A stretch of DNA of 49,019 bases, from positions 1-49,019 of the forward strand of contig CAIUDK010000159.1 of the NCBI GenBank assembly GCA_903897875.1. The letters run 5' to 3'. The translations under genes were made by a program, and so were the position numbers. The notes under the pieces were generated by a model that made no database searches, had not been told where the DNA came from, and saw only the letters and a list, made by a program, of their open reading frames with translations. This DNA comes from an uncultured Hyphomicrobiales bacterium. Its GTDB lineage: Bacteria; Pseudomonadota; Alphaproteobacteria; Rhizobiales; Beijerinckiaceae. Shown one piece after another: positions 1 to 9,906 of the stretch; positions within the stretch are counted from its first letter, which is position 1; each line of letters opens with the position of its first letter.

Positions 1-895
1 ATTGCCAAAACACATCCAAATCACGCGCCGCACCCAATTGTGCCGACAGCCAACATAATTCATCGCGCATCGGGGCGGCAAAGGAGGTCGCTAGCAGAGG
101 TTTGAAAAACCAAAGAGCAGAGCGCAAACGACGAATGGCAATCCGCGCTTGATGCGTGGCTTCAACATCGCCCGTCGCAATGAGCACATGCGCATTCCAC
201 TCAAAGTGTTGAAGGCAATTGAAGACGATGGTTTGGAACGCATCCAACGCCAATTGATTGCGCGACATAATTGGCGCGCCGACTTTAAAGGGTTGATGAA
301 TAAGGCCATCCGCCAAGCGCTGACCACGATCATCCTTGCTGATCATCGAGAGGCGCAACGCATAGCGTTTTGAAAACTCTTGCGCCAAACTGAAAAGCGG
401 TGCGAGCCCGCCCTGCGACTTGAGCTCAAACTCGATTTCGCACACGGGCAATTGATAAGCATTGGCTAGAATGGCGCCTTCATCCAGCGCCACTTCAATC
501 TGCGCGCCTTGCCATTCAATCTGCCAAACATGGCGCTCCACATGGGTGGCAAAAATCACCTGCAGATCTCTGCGGATTTTAGCTTTGCTTAAAATATCAC
601 GCAGCGGCGTGTCTTTGAGACTGGCAAAGCTTGGTTTGTTTTTTGTGAGCGTGCAATTCCATTCGGCACGCAGCATCTGAGCATGGGTCGCTTTCACCGT
701 CTGGATAAAGCGATCATTCTCTTTGCGCACACGCAGCACAAACCCACTGCGACGCAAAGACTGATCTGGCGTATCGAAATAAACGGAGTGCAGGTGGATA
801 AGGCGTGGCCGCACTTTTTGCAAAAGCGCATCACGTTTGAATGCGCTCAATTCTGCGGAGGAAATTTGACACTTAAGCTCGCGCTCAACACCCAT
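1..895 (-). CDS. CYTH and CHAD domain-containing protein (inorganic triphosphatase-like), truncated by the window start
   Basis: Manual reverse-strand translation from ATG at 895: MGVERELKCQISSAELSAFKRDALLQKVRPRLIHLHSVYFDTPDQSLRRSGFVLRVRKENDR... has the CYTH ExExK-like start (VERELK). Further on, ATHQARIAIRRLRSALWFFKPLL is CHAD-like. The ORF is open to the window edge, so it is absent from the ORF track. Confidence 0.85.
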   Translation of the reverse strand, partial: MGVERELKCQISSAELSAFKRDALLQKVRPRLIHLHSVYFDTPDQSLRRSGFVLRVRKENDRFIQTVKATHAQMLRAEWNCTLTKNKPSFASLKDTPLRDILSKAKIRRDLQVIFATHVERHVWQIEWQGAQIEVALDEGAILANAYQLPVCEIEFELKSQGGLAPLFSLAQEFSKRYALRLSMISKDDRGQRLADGLIHQPFKVGAPIMSRNQLALDAFQTIVFNCLQHFEWNAHVLIATGDVEATHQARIAIRRLRSALWFFKPLLATSFAAPMRDELCWLSAQLGAARDLDVFWQ

Positions 896-915
896 TCCAT
901 CCACCACTACGCAAA

Positions 916-947
916 CCTATGCAGCAGCAGGATGCTGACTGCATAGG
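916..947 (-). terminator. Intergenic hairpin between fumarase and CYTH-CHAD genes, possible terminator
   Basis: CCTATGCAGCAGC-AGGAT-GCTG(A)CTGCATAGG: 13 paired positions with one bulge. Only a short T run follows on the minus strand. Confidence 0.4.
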
Positions 948-984
948 CCTAACGCGTCACGGCGATGTTAGGATCGACGTTCAA

Positions 985-2601
985 TCAACCCAGATTTAAT
1001 TCTTTGAAGAAATCATTGCCCTTGTCGTCGATGACAACGAAGGCTGGGAAATCTTCCACTTCGATTTTCCAAATCGCTTCCATGCCAAGCTCTGGATATT
1101 CCAGAACCTCAACCTTCTTGATGCAATCTTGAGCGAGGCGCGCAGCCGGTCCGCCAATGGAGCCCAGATAGAAACCACCGTGGCGTCCGCACGCTTCGCG
1201 CACTTCCTTCGAGCGATTGCCCTTGGCCAACATCACCATCGAGCCGCCAGCCGCTTGGAAGGTTTCCACAAAGGAATCCATGCGCCCTGCTGTGGTGGGA
1301 CCAAACGAGCCCGACGCATAGCCGGTTGGCGTTTTGGCGGGGCCTGCATAATAGACCGGATGGTTTTTGAAATAATCAGGCAGACCTTCGCCACGCTCTA
1401 AGCGTTCACGCAATTTGGCATGCGCCAGATCGCGCGCCACAACGATCGTGCCCGTGAGGGATAGACGTGTCTTGATCGGACATTTCGACAAGGTCGCCAA
1501 AATATCTTTCATCGGCTGATTGAGATCGATCTTGACGACAGCGCCGCCCAATTTGCTCTCATCGACGACGGGCAAATATTTGGCTGGATCATGTTCAAGC
1601 TGTTCCAAGAACACACCATCGCGCGTGATCTTACCAACGGCCTGACGATCAGCCGAGCACGAGACGCCCAAACCAATTGGCAAGGATGCGCCGTGGCGTG
1701 GCAGACGAATGACACGCACGTCATGACAGAAATATTTGCCGCCAAATTGCGCGCCGACACCCAATTGCTGCGTCATGCGATGGACTTCTTCTTCCATCGC
1801 TAAATCGCGGAAGGCGTGACCATCTTCACTGCCCTGTGTTGGCAGACCATCGAGATAACGCGCCGAGGCGAGCTTCACTGTTTTCAAACACAACTCAGCT
1901 GACGTGCCACCAATCACAATGGCCAAATGATAAGGTGGGCAAGCAGATGTGCCCAAAGTCAGAATTTTTTCTTTCAAAAATTCCAACAGACGATCATGCG
2001 TCAACAATGATGGCGTTGCTTGATAGAGATAGGTCTTGTTGGCAGAGCCACCGCCCTTGGCCATGAACAAAAACTTGTAGGCGTCTTCGCCTTCCGAATA
2101 AATTTCGATCTGGGCTGGCAGATTTGTTTTGGTGTTCTTCTCTTCGAACATCGACAAAGGCGCGAGCTGCGAATAGCGCAGATTTTTCTTCTCGTAAGCG
2201 TCGCGAATACCTTCCGCAATGGCGCTCTCATCCTCGCCATTGGTCCAGACCAAGCGGCCCTTCTTGCCCATGACGATGGCAGTGCCGGTATCTTGGCACA
2301 TCGGCAGCACGCCGCCAGCGGCAATGTTGGCGTTCTTCAACAGATCATAAGCAACAAAGCGGTCGTTCGAGGTCGCTTCAGGATCGTCGAGAATTTTTGC
2401 CAGCTGCGCGAGATGGCTTGGGCGCAGCAGATGATTGATGTCGATCATCGCCTGCTCTGCCAAAAGACGGATGGCTTCGCGACTGACCGAGATCACGTCT
2501 TGCCCGCCAATGGTTTCCACCTTGACGCCATCCTTGCTCAATTGGCGGTAGGGCGTTGTGTCCTTAGCGAGTGGAAACAGGGGCTTATGTGTGTAGGTCA
2601 T
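985..2601 (-). CDS. Fumarate hydratase, class I
   Basis: 538 aa; class I fumarase features such as [29 protein letters not shown] and [30 protein letters not shown]. Confidence 0.93.
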   Translation of the reverse strand: MTYTHKPLFPLAKDTTPYRQLSKDGVKVETIGGQDVISVSREAIRLLAEQAMIDINHLLRPSHLAQLAKILDDPEATSNDRFVAYDLLKNANIAAGGVLPMCQDTGTAIVMGKKGRLVWTNGEDESAIAEGIRDAYEKKNLRYSQLAPLSMFEEKNTKTNLPAQIEIYSEGEDAYKFLFMAKGGGSANKTYLYQATPSLLTHDRLLEFLKEKILTLGTSACPPYHLAIVIGGTSAELCLKTVKLASARYLDGLPTQGSEDGHAFRDLAMEEEVHRMTQQLGVGAQFGGKYFCHDVRVIRLPRHGASLPIGLGVSCSADRQAVGKITRDGVFLEQLEHDPAKYLPVVDESKLGGAVVKIDLNQPMKDILATLSKCPIKTRLSLTGTIVVARDLAHAKLRERLERGEGLPDYFKNHPVYYAGPAKTPTGYASGSFGPTTAGRMDSFVETFQAAGGSMVMLAKGNRSKEVREACGRHGGFYLGSIGGPAARLAQDCIKKVEVLEYPELGMEAIWKIEVEDFPAFVVIDDKGNDFFKELNLG

Positions 2602-2895
2602 TGCGCGCTCACAGATTTTGGAGAAGCTTTGCTCGTTTTAAAGAAGCTTTGCTTGGCGTTTTACGCCCCTCTGGGATGGTTTCCAAGCCCTCATGGGCGA
2701 CATCGAGCGCTTCGATAGCGCGCACAAACGGGGACAACGGACCTTTGACGCCTTCTGCGCGGGGCAACGGCCGAGGAACCGGAACGCAGCAGGGCACGTT
2801 GCTCGTCAGCTGATCAATTTCGTTTTGATCAGTACGCCAGAGGCCCGGTCGCGGCTGGCTTTGGCGTGTCGCGTCGCGTTGTCGAGAGTTCGCCC

Positions 2896-3807
2896 ATGAT
2901 TGCCCAAACTTGGTCATCACAAACCTTGTCTGCCAGACCTTGGATATCTCCAAACTGGACCGTTCAAGCCGAATCGGACCCAACAAAAGCGATTCTCCAA
3001 GCCTTTGGGGCCCAGGCTGAGATCGACGGGCGCACAATAGCGGTTGTGACCGCCCATCCCGACGATGAGACCATTGGCGTGGGCTCACGTCTGGCCATGA
3101 TGCCCCATGCGCGACTGATTACCGTCACCAATGGCGCCCCCAGTCTGGCTTGCGCTCAGGCGCATGGGTACCGCGATGAGGCGGCCTATGAGGCACAGCG
3201 GTGCCGGGAATTGCAGGCGGCCCTTCGCGTGGCTGGCGTGCGCCCTGAACAGCACATTCAATTGGGCATGACCGACCAGCAGGTGACCCGCGATCTGATC
3301 GGCCTGACCCGCGAACTCACCAAGATTTTTATACGTCACAATATCAGGGCTGTTTTGACCCATGCCTATGAGGGCGGCCATCCTGACCATGATGGCGTGG
3401 CCTTTGCCGTCCATGCCTGTGCTGACCTGCTAGCCCGCAGAGGCCGTCGGCTGGGGGTGATTGAAATGCCCTTCTATCATCTGGGTGAAGAGGGCTGCGT
3501 GCGTCAGCGTTTCCCCAATATTGTGGAAGCCTCATCGGCCCAGCCCGAGCTGGTTTTATGCCTTGATGCGCATGATCAGGCCCGCAAACGCGCCATGTTC
3601 GATGCCTATCCCTCGCAATCGAGAACTTTGGCTGATTTTTCGCCAAGCTTTGAACGCTTTCGCCGTGCGGGCAAAGTCAATTTCTGTCGGCTGCCCAATG
3701 CCGGGCGCTTGCTCTATGAGCAGCGCAGCTGGGGGATGAACCGCCATCGCTGGCATAAGGCCGTGCAGCAGGCTTATGACAGTTTGGAGATGGCAGCTGT
3801 GGCCTAA
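2896..3807 (+). CDS. PIG-L/LmbE family deacetylase
   Basis: AVVTAHPDDETIGVGSRL (HPDDE motif) and THAYEGGHPDHDGVAFAVH. The track ORF starts at 2866; the internal ATG at 2896 is also plausible. Confidence 0.85.
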   Translation: MIAQTWSSQTLSARPWISPNWTVQAESDPTKAILQAFGAQAEIDGRTIAVVTAHPDDETIGVGSRLAMMPHARLITVTNGAPSLACAQAHGYRDEAAYEAQRCRELQAALRVAGVRPEQHIQLGMTDQQVTRDLIGLTRELTKIFIRHNIRAVLTHAYEGGHPDHDGVAFAVHACADLLARRGRRLGVIEMPFYHLGEEGCVRQRFPNIVEASSAQPELVLCLDAHDQARKRAMFDAYPSQSRTLADFSPSFERFRRAGKVNFCRLPNAGRLLYEQRSWGMNRHRWHKAVQQAYDSLEMAAVA

Positions 3808-3914
3808 AGCTTGGCTTTGATTTTTTCAAGCGCCGCATATTTAGGCCATAGATTTAGGCCACAGATTTAGGCCTCTTGCCACGGCCCCACCTTGCCAGTA
3901 TAAGCACGCTCTCT

Positions 3915-3954
3915 GAACCGCCCGGCTGATAGGGCTGCCGTGGCGGTTCTTTTT
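3915..3954 (+). terminator. Intrinsic terminator-like hairpin upstream of rpmI (terminator or attenuator)
   Basis: GAACCGCC-CGGC-TGATAGGGCT-GCCG-T-GGCGGTTC followed by TTTTT: 12-bp stem with one bulge plus U-tract. Confidence 0.65.
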
Positions 3955-4036
3955 CGCTCATTTCGATGCGAACCGGACAGGACCGCCTGTTTGGGTCTAA
4001 AAATTTCGGATGGCAACATCCGGCAAGGAGAGCAAA

Positions 4037-4237
4037 ATGCCCAAGTTGAAGACCAAGTCAGGCGCCAAAAAGCGCTTCAAAATCACTGGCACCGGTAAGG
4101 TCGTCTATGCTCATCGCGGCAAGCGCCATGGCATGATCAAGCGGACGAAAAAGCAGATCCGGAACCTGCGTGGCACCAATATTCTGTTCAAAACAGACGG
4201 TGAAAACGTCAAGAAGTACTTCCTGCCTAACGGCTGA
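4037..4237 (+). CDS. rpmI: 50S ribosomal protein L35
   Basis: [46 protein letters not shown] is a clear L35. The ATG at 4037 is preceded by AAGGAG. Confidence 0.97.
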   Translation: MPKLKTKSGAKKRFKITGTGKVVYAHRGKRHGMIKRTKKQIRNLRGTNILFKTDGENVKKYFLPNG

Positions 4238-4284
4238 AGTCCCGCATCGCTCAATACAATCCGTTTGATTTCAGGAGATAGCCT

Positions 4285-4653
4285 ATGGCACGCGTTAAAC
4301 GCGGCGTAACAGCCCACGCCAAGCATAAAAAGACACTCGAAAAGGCGAAGGGCTTTTATGGCCGTCGCAAAAATACCATTCGCGCCGCAAAGGCCGCTGT
4401 CGATAAGGCGATGCAATACGCCTATCGCGATCGCAAGAACAAGAAGCGCACGATCCGCGCTCTTTGGATTCAGCGTCTCAACGGTGCTGTGCGTGAATTG
4501 GGTATTACATATTCACGCTTCATCAACGGCCTAGCTTTGGCTGGCATTGAAGTGGATCGTAAGGTTCTTTCAGAGCTCGCGATCACTGAGCCAGAGGCCT
4601 TCAAGGCCATTGTTGAAAAGGCAAAGGCAGCGCTTCCAGCGACTGTGTCTTAA
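4285..4653 (+). CDS. rplT: 50S ribosomal protein L20
   Basis: [55 protein letters not shown] is a clear L20. Confidence 0.98.
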   Translation: MARVKRGVTAHAKHKKTLEKAKGFYGRRKNTIRAAKAAVDKAMQYAYRDRKNKKRTIRALWIQRLNGAVRELGITYSRFINGLALAGIEVDRKVLSELAITEPEAFKAIVEKAKAALPATVS

Positions 4654-4680
4654 TCAACAACTGACTTTTTCAAGATTTCA

Positions 4681-4708
4681 AAAGCCCGCTTTCGAGCGGG
4701 CTTTTTTG
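4681..4708 (+). terminator. Rho-independent terminator after rplT
   Basis: AAGCCCGCT-TTCG-AGCGGGCTT then TTTTG. Confidence 0.85.
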
Positions 4709-4828
4709 TTTTGTGGGATGGTCGCAGACAAATAGGGCTCAGATCATTGCCCAAAGGTCAGTTTAATGTTCAGATGCACGTGACGAGCTAGAAAGCTCTG
4801 CTGAGTATCTATGTATCGAGGACAAAAG

Positions 4829-6163
4829 ATGAGTGCATCTCCGACTGAGACATCGGCCAATCCCGTCGACACGGGATTTGACATGGCCGACACAAAACGC
4901 CGCGTAAAAGCCATTCTCATTGGCTCGATGGGCAATCTGATCGAATGGTATGATGTGTATGCCTATTCGGCTTTCGCCCTTTATTTTGCAGGCTCCTTTT
5001 TTCCAAAGGCTGATCCCGTCGCCCAGCAATTGTCTGCGGCCATCGTGTTTGCGGCGGCCTTTGTTATTCGTCCGCTCGGTGGTGTGATTTTTGGTTGGTT
5101 GGCTGATCGTTTTGGCCGTCGCCAATCTTTGATGATGTCTGTGCTGCTGATGTGCTTTGGCTCACTGCTGATTGCTGTCAGCCCGACCTATAGCGAAATT
5201 GGTATTGGTGCGACGATCCTGCTCGTGGTGGCACGCCTTCTTCAAGGCCTGAGCCAGGGTGGTGAATATGGCGCGAGCGCGACCTATTTGAGCGAAATGG
5301 CGCATCCCAATCGTCGTGGTTTTTATTCTGGCGTTTGGTACATGACATTGATCGGCGGCCAGCTGGCAGCCATCATGGTTTTGTTCGTGCTGCAAAAGCT
5401 ACTTCTGACACCTGAGCAATTGGTTGCTTGGGGCTGGCGCATTCCCTTCGCCATTGGCGCGGGCGTGTCTGTGCTTGTTCTGTTTATGCGCCGCGATATG
5501 CATGAAACCGAACATTTCAAAGAAGCTGCCAAGACCACCAAAAAGGTTGGTTCTTTCACCACTTTCTTCAGCCATTGGCGTCAGTTGCTGCTGGTGGTTG
5601 GTATTACGGTTGGTGGCACGTCTGCCTTCTATACCTACACAACCTATATGCAGAAGTTCCTGAAACTGTCGGTGGGTCTGACGGACGATCAGACAACTCT
5701 GGTGGTATTGGGCTCGCTGCTTGTGGCCATTCTCCTGCAGCCAATTTACGGCGCGCTGTCGGATAAGATTGGACGCAAGCCTATGCTGATTTATTTTGGC
5801 ATTGCTGGCGTGATCTTCACCTATCCGCTGCTCTCCACATTGCAGCAGACCAAGAGCCCGCTGACAGCCTTCTTCCTGATCTGCGGCGCTTGGGCGATTG
5901 TGTCGGGCTATACGTCCATCACCGGCATTGTGAAGGCTGAGCTGTTCCCAACCTCGATCCGCGCTTTGGGCGTGGGCGTGCCCTATGCACTCACCGTCTC
6001 GATCTTTGGCGGCACGGTGGATACGGTGGCCCTCACCTTCAAACAGGCAGGCCATGAGGATTGGTTCTACTGGTACGCCACGGCCTGTATCTTCATCTCC
6101 CTGCTCGTCTATCTGGGCTTGAAGGACACGAAGAAACATTCCCGCATGGATGACCACGAATAG
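4829..6163 (+). CDS. MFS transporter, metabolite:H+ symporter type (KgtP-like)
   Basis: GNLIEWYDVYAYSAFALYF, RPLGGVIFGWLADRFGRRQSLMMSV and GLSQGGEYGASATYLSEMA are typical of this subfamily. GAGGAC precedes the ATG at 4829; the track ORF begins at 4811. Confidence 0.88.
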   Translation: MSASPTETSANPVDTGFDMADTKRRVKAILIGSMGNLIEWYDVYAYSAFALYFAGSFFPKADPVAQQLSAAIVFAAAFVIRPLGGVIFGWLADRFGRRQSLMMSVLLMCFGSLLIAVSPTYSEIGIGATILLVVARLLQGLSQGGEYGASATYLSEMAHPNRRGFYSGVWYMTLIGGQLAAIMVLFVLQKLLLTPEQLVAWGWRIPFAIGAGVSVLVLFMRRDMHETEHFKEAAKTTKKVGSFTTFFSHWRQLLLVVGITVGGTSAFYTYTTYMQKFLKLSVGLTDDQTTLVVLGSLLVAILLQPIYGALSDKIGRKPMLIYFGIAGVIFTYPLLSTLQQTKSPLTAFFLICGAWAIVSGYTSITGIVKAELFPTSIRALGVGVPYALTVSIFGGTVDTVALTFKQAGHEDWFYWYATACIFISLLVYLGLKDTKKHSRMDDHE

Positions 6164-6204
6164 GTCCCAATAGGGCATTGCTCCCTTGGCATCATTACGA
6201 CAGA

Positions 6205-6232
6205 AAGCCCGCCAAGTTGGCGGGCTTTTTTG
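6205..6232 (+). terminator. Rho-independent terminator after the MFS gene
   Basis: AAGCCCGCCA-AGT-TGGCGGGCTT then TTTTG. Confidence 0.85.
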
Positions 6233-6395
6233 TGGGCTTTGGCGTGATAATCATCTCATCCAAATCTTAAGCATCGTTTTGCCGAGCGACTTGGATCTTG
6301 GACAGAGTGTCGACATTTTGCCTCGTCCATGGCAAAACCGCCGCACTGCTTGGGGAGCGCTCGATTGAGCGCCCCATCCTCCCGACGGGTTTACA

Positions 6396-7478
6396 ATGTC
6401 CGATTTATCAAAGCTTGAAACCGAGCTTCTGTCATCCATCGCCAACGCCGCTGACGAAGCGGGCCTAGAAGAGGTCCGCATCGGGTCGCTGGGCAAAAAA
6501 GGCTCCGTCTCGGCGCTACTTGCCACGCTTGGCAAAATGTCGCCCGACGAGCGCAAAACGGCTGGCGCTGCCATCAATGCGCTCAAAGATGTCGTCACGA
6601 CAGCCTTGGGTGAGCGCCGCAGCGTGCTCAAAGACGCATCGCTGAATGCGCGCCTTGCCAGTGAATTTGTCGATGTGACTTTGCCCGTGCGCGAAAGCGG
6701 CGTGGAGTCTGGACGCGTTCATCCCATCAGTCAGGTGATGGATGAATTGACCGCGATCTTTGCTGATCTGGGATTTTCCATCGCGGAAGGTCCAGACATT
6801 GAAAGCGACGACACAAACTTCACCAAGCTGAATTTCCCGCTCGGCCATCCGGCGCGCGAAATGCACGACACATTCTTTTTCCAGCCTGACGAAAATGGTG
6901 AGCGCAAGCTTTTGCGCACGCATACCAGCCCCGTGCAGGTGCGCACGATGATGTCGCAGACGCCACCCATTCGCGTCATCTGTCCGGGCCGCACTTATCG
7001 TTGTGATTCCGACCAAACTCATACGCCGATGTTCCATCAGGTTGAAGGTCTTGTCATCGACAAGAACGCCAATCTGGGACATCTCAAATGGGTGTTGGAA
7101 GAATCCTGCAAAGCCTTTTTTGAAGTGCCGCATGTGAAAATGCGTTTCCGCCCGTCCTTCTTCCCCTTCACCGAACCCTCAATGGAAGTCGACATTCAAT
7201 GCTCGCGCAAGAATGGCGAAATTCGTTTTGGCGAAGGCGATGATTGGTTGGAAATTTTGGGCTGCGGCATGGTGCATCCCAATGTGCTGCGCAATTGCGG
7301 CGTTGATCCAGATGTCTATCAAGGCTTCGCTTGGGGCATGGGCATCGACCGGATTGCAATGTTGAAATATGGCATGGCCGATCTGCGCCCGTTCTTTGAG
7401 GCCGATGTGCGCTGGCTAAACCATTATGGATTTAGGCCGCTTGATTTGCCCACCCTTGCTGGTGGCTTGAGCGCTTGA
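6396..7478 (+). CDS. pheS: Phenylalanine--tRNA ligase subunit alpha
   Basis: [47 protein letters not shown] and [10 protein letters not shown]...[17 protein letters not shown]. Confidence 0.97.
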   Translation: MSDLSKLETELLSSIANAADEAGLEEVRIGSLGKKGSVSALLATLGKMSPDERKTAGAAINALKDVVTTALGERRSVLKDASLNARLASEFVDVTLPVRESGVESGRVHPISQVMDELTAIFADLGFSIAEGPDIESDDTNFTKLNFPLGHPAREMHDTFFFQPDENGERKLLRTHTSPVQVRTMMSQTPPIRVICPGRTYRCDSDQTHTPMFHQVEGLVIDKNANLGHLKWVLEESCKAFFEVPHVKMRFRPSFFPFTEPSMEVDIQCSRKNGEIRFGEGDDWLEILGCGMVHPNVLRNCGVDPDVYQGFAWGMGIDRIAMLKYGMADLRPFFEADVRWLNHYGFRPLDLPTLAGGLSA

Positions 7479-7488
7479 GGATTATGTT

Positions 7489-9906
7489 ATGAAATTCACA
7501 CTCTCCTGGCTCAAAGATCATCTTGAGACCGATGCTTCACTCGAAACCATTGTCGAGACGCTGACGCGCATCGGATTGGAAGTTGAGCATGTGCACAATC
7601 CTGCCGATGCGCTGAAAGACTTCGTCATTGCGCATGTCATCTCAGCCACGCAGCATCCCAATGCAGATCGGCTGCGCGTCTGCATGGTGGACACAGGCGA
7701 TGGTGTGCCTTTGCAAGTTGTGTGCGGTGCGCCCAATGCGCGCAGTGGATTGAAGACCGTCTTCTCGCCACCGGGCACTTATATTCCGTCCAAAAATATC
7801 ACAATCGCCAAGGGCGTAATTCGTGGTGTCGAATCCAACGGCATGATGTGTTCTTTCGAAGAGCTCGGTCTGTCGGCGGAGTCTGAAGGCATTATCGAAG
7901 TGCCTGACGATGCGCCTGTTGGCACGCGCTATATTGATTTTGCTGGGCTCAATGAGCCCGTGATTGAAATCAATCTGACGCCCAATCGTGCAGATGCGAC
8001 AGGCGTGCATGGCATTGCGCGCGATTTGGCTGGCGCTGGTTTGGGACGTTTGAAAGATCGCCCGATCAAGCCTATCCCCGCAAGCTTTGCTTGTCCTGTT
8101 GGTGTGAAGATTGCGCCTGATGTCGCTGAGCTTGCACCCATGTTTGCCTTGCGTCTTGTGCGCGGCGTAAAAAATGGCCCCTCGCCTGACTGGATGCAAA
8201 AGCGTCTGACCGCCATTGGTCTGCGCCCGATCAATGCACTCGTCGACATCACCAATTATCTGACTTTCGATCGCGGGCGGCCTTTGCATGTGTTTGATGC
8301 TGCCAAAGTGAAAGGCGCGTTGACTGTGCGCCGCAGCCATGGCGAAGAGATCGTGGCGCTGGATGGCAAGACCTACAAGCTTGATGATCATACGCTTGTG
8401 ATTTGCGACGAGGCAGGTGTTGAATCTGTTGCTGGCATTATGGGTGGCCAGACAACTGGCTGCGATGAGTCGACAACAGATGTGTTGATTGAATCAGCGC
8501 TTTGGGACCCAATGACCATTGCGCGCTCTGGCCGCAATTTAGGCATCGTGTCTGATGCACGCTATCGCTTTGAGCGCGGCGTTGATCCAGCCTTCTGTGT
8601 GGCTGGTGCCGAATTGGCCACACATCTTGTGATGGATTTGTGCGGCGGCACGGCGTCTGAGCTTGTGATTGCTGGTGCTGAGCCTAAACGCGACGCCGTG
8701 ATTGATTTCCCATGGTCCGAGGTCAAGCGCCTCACAGGTCTTGTTGTCACCGTGGAAGAGATGACGCGCATTTTAGAAACGCTGGGCTTTGAGCTCAGCG
8801 CAAAGACGGCTGAGCGCGTAAACGTTCGCGCACCCTCATGGCGCAATGACGTTGAAGGCAAGGCTGATCTTGTTGAAGAGATCATGCGCATTGTGGGCGT
8901 GGATAATATTGTCTCGACACCTTTGGAGCGCGATGAGGCTGGCATTCCAAAACCCATTCTGACGCTCTTGCAAAAGCGCACGCGTTTGACACGTCGCGCT
9001 TTGGCGGCCCTTGGTTTGGTGGAGGCTGTGACGTGGTCGTTCATTTCCAAAGCACGCGCGGAAATGTTTGGTGGCGGCAAGCCTGAATTGGCGCTCGCCA
9101 ATCCAATTGCTGCAGAACTCTCCGACATGCGCCCGTCGCTTTTGCCGGGCCTAATGGCAGCGGCGCAACGCAATGCTGATCGCGGACTAGGCGATGTGGC
9201 TTTGTTTGAAGTGGGCCAAGTGTTTAAGGGTGCTGGTGAGTCTGACCAGCGCATGAGCGCAACCGCTATTCGTCGTGGCACCGCTGGCCCCTTGGGGCGT
9301 GGGCGTCATTGGTCGGGCAATGGATCTAAGGTGGATGTATTCCACGCCAAAGCCGATGTGCTGGCCTTGCTGGCGGCCCTTGGTGTGCCAGCTGCTGCCG
9401 TCCAATTGATTCCCGGTGCCCCTGATTATTTCCATCCCGGTCGTTCAGGCACTTTGCAATTTGGCCCTAAAAACATCATCGGCTATTTTGGTGAATTGCA
9501 TCCGCGTGCTTTGGAGGCGCTCGATGTGCAAGGCCCGATGGTTGGTTTTGAAATTCTGCTCGATGACATTCCAGCACCTAAGGCAAAGCCAACGCGCGCC
9601 AAGGGCAAATTGGAATTGGCCGAATTGATGCCGCTGGAGCGCGATTTTGCTTTCGTGGTGGATCGCACTGCAAAAGCCGCTGACATTGTGCGCGCAGCCC
9701 TTGGTGCTGATCGCGCTTTGATCACGGGCGCCAATGTGTTCGACGTCTATGAAGGTGCTGGCATTGCTGAGGGCAAAAAATCCGTTGGCATTGCGATCAC
9801 TTTGCAGCCACGCGACAAAACGCTGACCGATGTTGAGATTGAGGCCGTGGGCGCCAAGATCGTGGCTGAAGTGGGCAAGAAGACGGGCGGCGTGTTGCGC
9901 GGCTAA
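7489..9906 (+). CDS. pheT: Phenylalanine--tRNA ligase subunit beta
   Basis: [35 protein letters not shown]...; tRNA-binding, B3/B4, B5 and FDX-ACB regions recognisable; directly follows pheS. Confidence 0.97.
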   Translation: MKFTLSWLKDHLETDASLETIVETLTRIGLEVEHVHNPADALKDFVIAHVISATQHPNADRLRVCMVDTGDGVPLQVVCGAPNARSGLKTVFSPPGTYIPSKNITIAKGVIRGVESNGMMCSFEELGLSAESEGIIEVPDDAPVGTRYIDFAGLNEPVIEINLTPNRADATGVHGIARDLAGAGLGRLKDRPIKPIPASFACPVGVKIAPDVAELAPMFALRLVRGVKNGPSPDWMQKRLTAIGLRPINALVDITNYLTFDRGRPLHVFDAAKVKGALTVRRSHGEEIVALDGKTYKLDDHTLVICDEAGVESVAGIMGGQTTGCDESTTDVLIESALWDPMTIARSGRNLGIVSDARYRFERGVDPAFCVAGAELATHLVMDLCGGTASELVIAGAEPKRDAVIDFPWSEVKRLTGLVVTVEEMTRILETLGFELSAKTAERVNVRAPSWRNDVEGKADLVEEIMRIVGVDNIVSTPLERDEAGIPKPILTLLQKRTRLTRRALAALGLVEAVTWSFISKARAEMFGGGKPELALANPIAAELSDMRPSLLPGLMAAAQRNADRGLGDVALFEVGQVFKGAGESDQRMSATAIRRGTAGPLGRGRHWSGNGSKVDVFHAKADVLALLAALGVPAAAVQLIPGAPDYFHPGRSGTLQFGPKNIIGYFGELHPRALEALDVQGPMVGFEILLDDIPAPKAKPTRAKGKLELAELMPLERDFAFVVDRTAKAADIVRAALGADRALITGANVFDVYEGAGIAEGKKSVGIAITLQPRDKTLTDVEIEAVGAKIVAEVGKKTGGVLRG

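Noticed and set aside
2020-2718. 232-aa plus-strand ORF opposite the fumarase gene
   Set aside because: Antisense shadow ORF of a well-supported CDS; no recognisable domain.
2609-3088. 159-aa minus-strand ORF between fumarase and the PIG-L gene
   Set aside because: Low-complexity Arg/Pro/Ser-rich translation, overlaps the start of the PIG-L CDS on the other strand, no recognisable domain.
5399-6178. 259-aa minus-strand ORF opposite the MFS transporter
   Set aside because: Antisense shadow ORF; His/Gln/Arg-rich translation typical of reverse-frame artefacts.
6186-6368. 60-aa ORF upstream of pheS, considered as a Phe attenuator leader peptide
   Set aside because: It contains no run of Phe codons and overlaps the MFS terminator; no support for ribosome-mediated attenuation.
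7642-8391. 249-aa minus-strand ORF opposite pheT
   Set aside because: Antisense shadow of a conserved pheT region.
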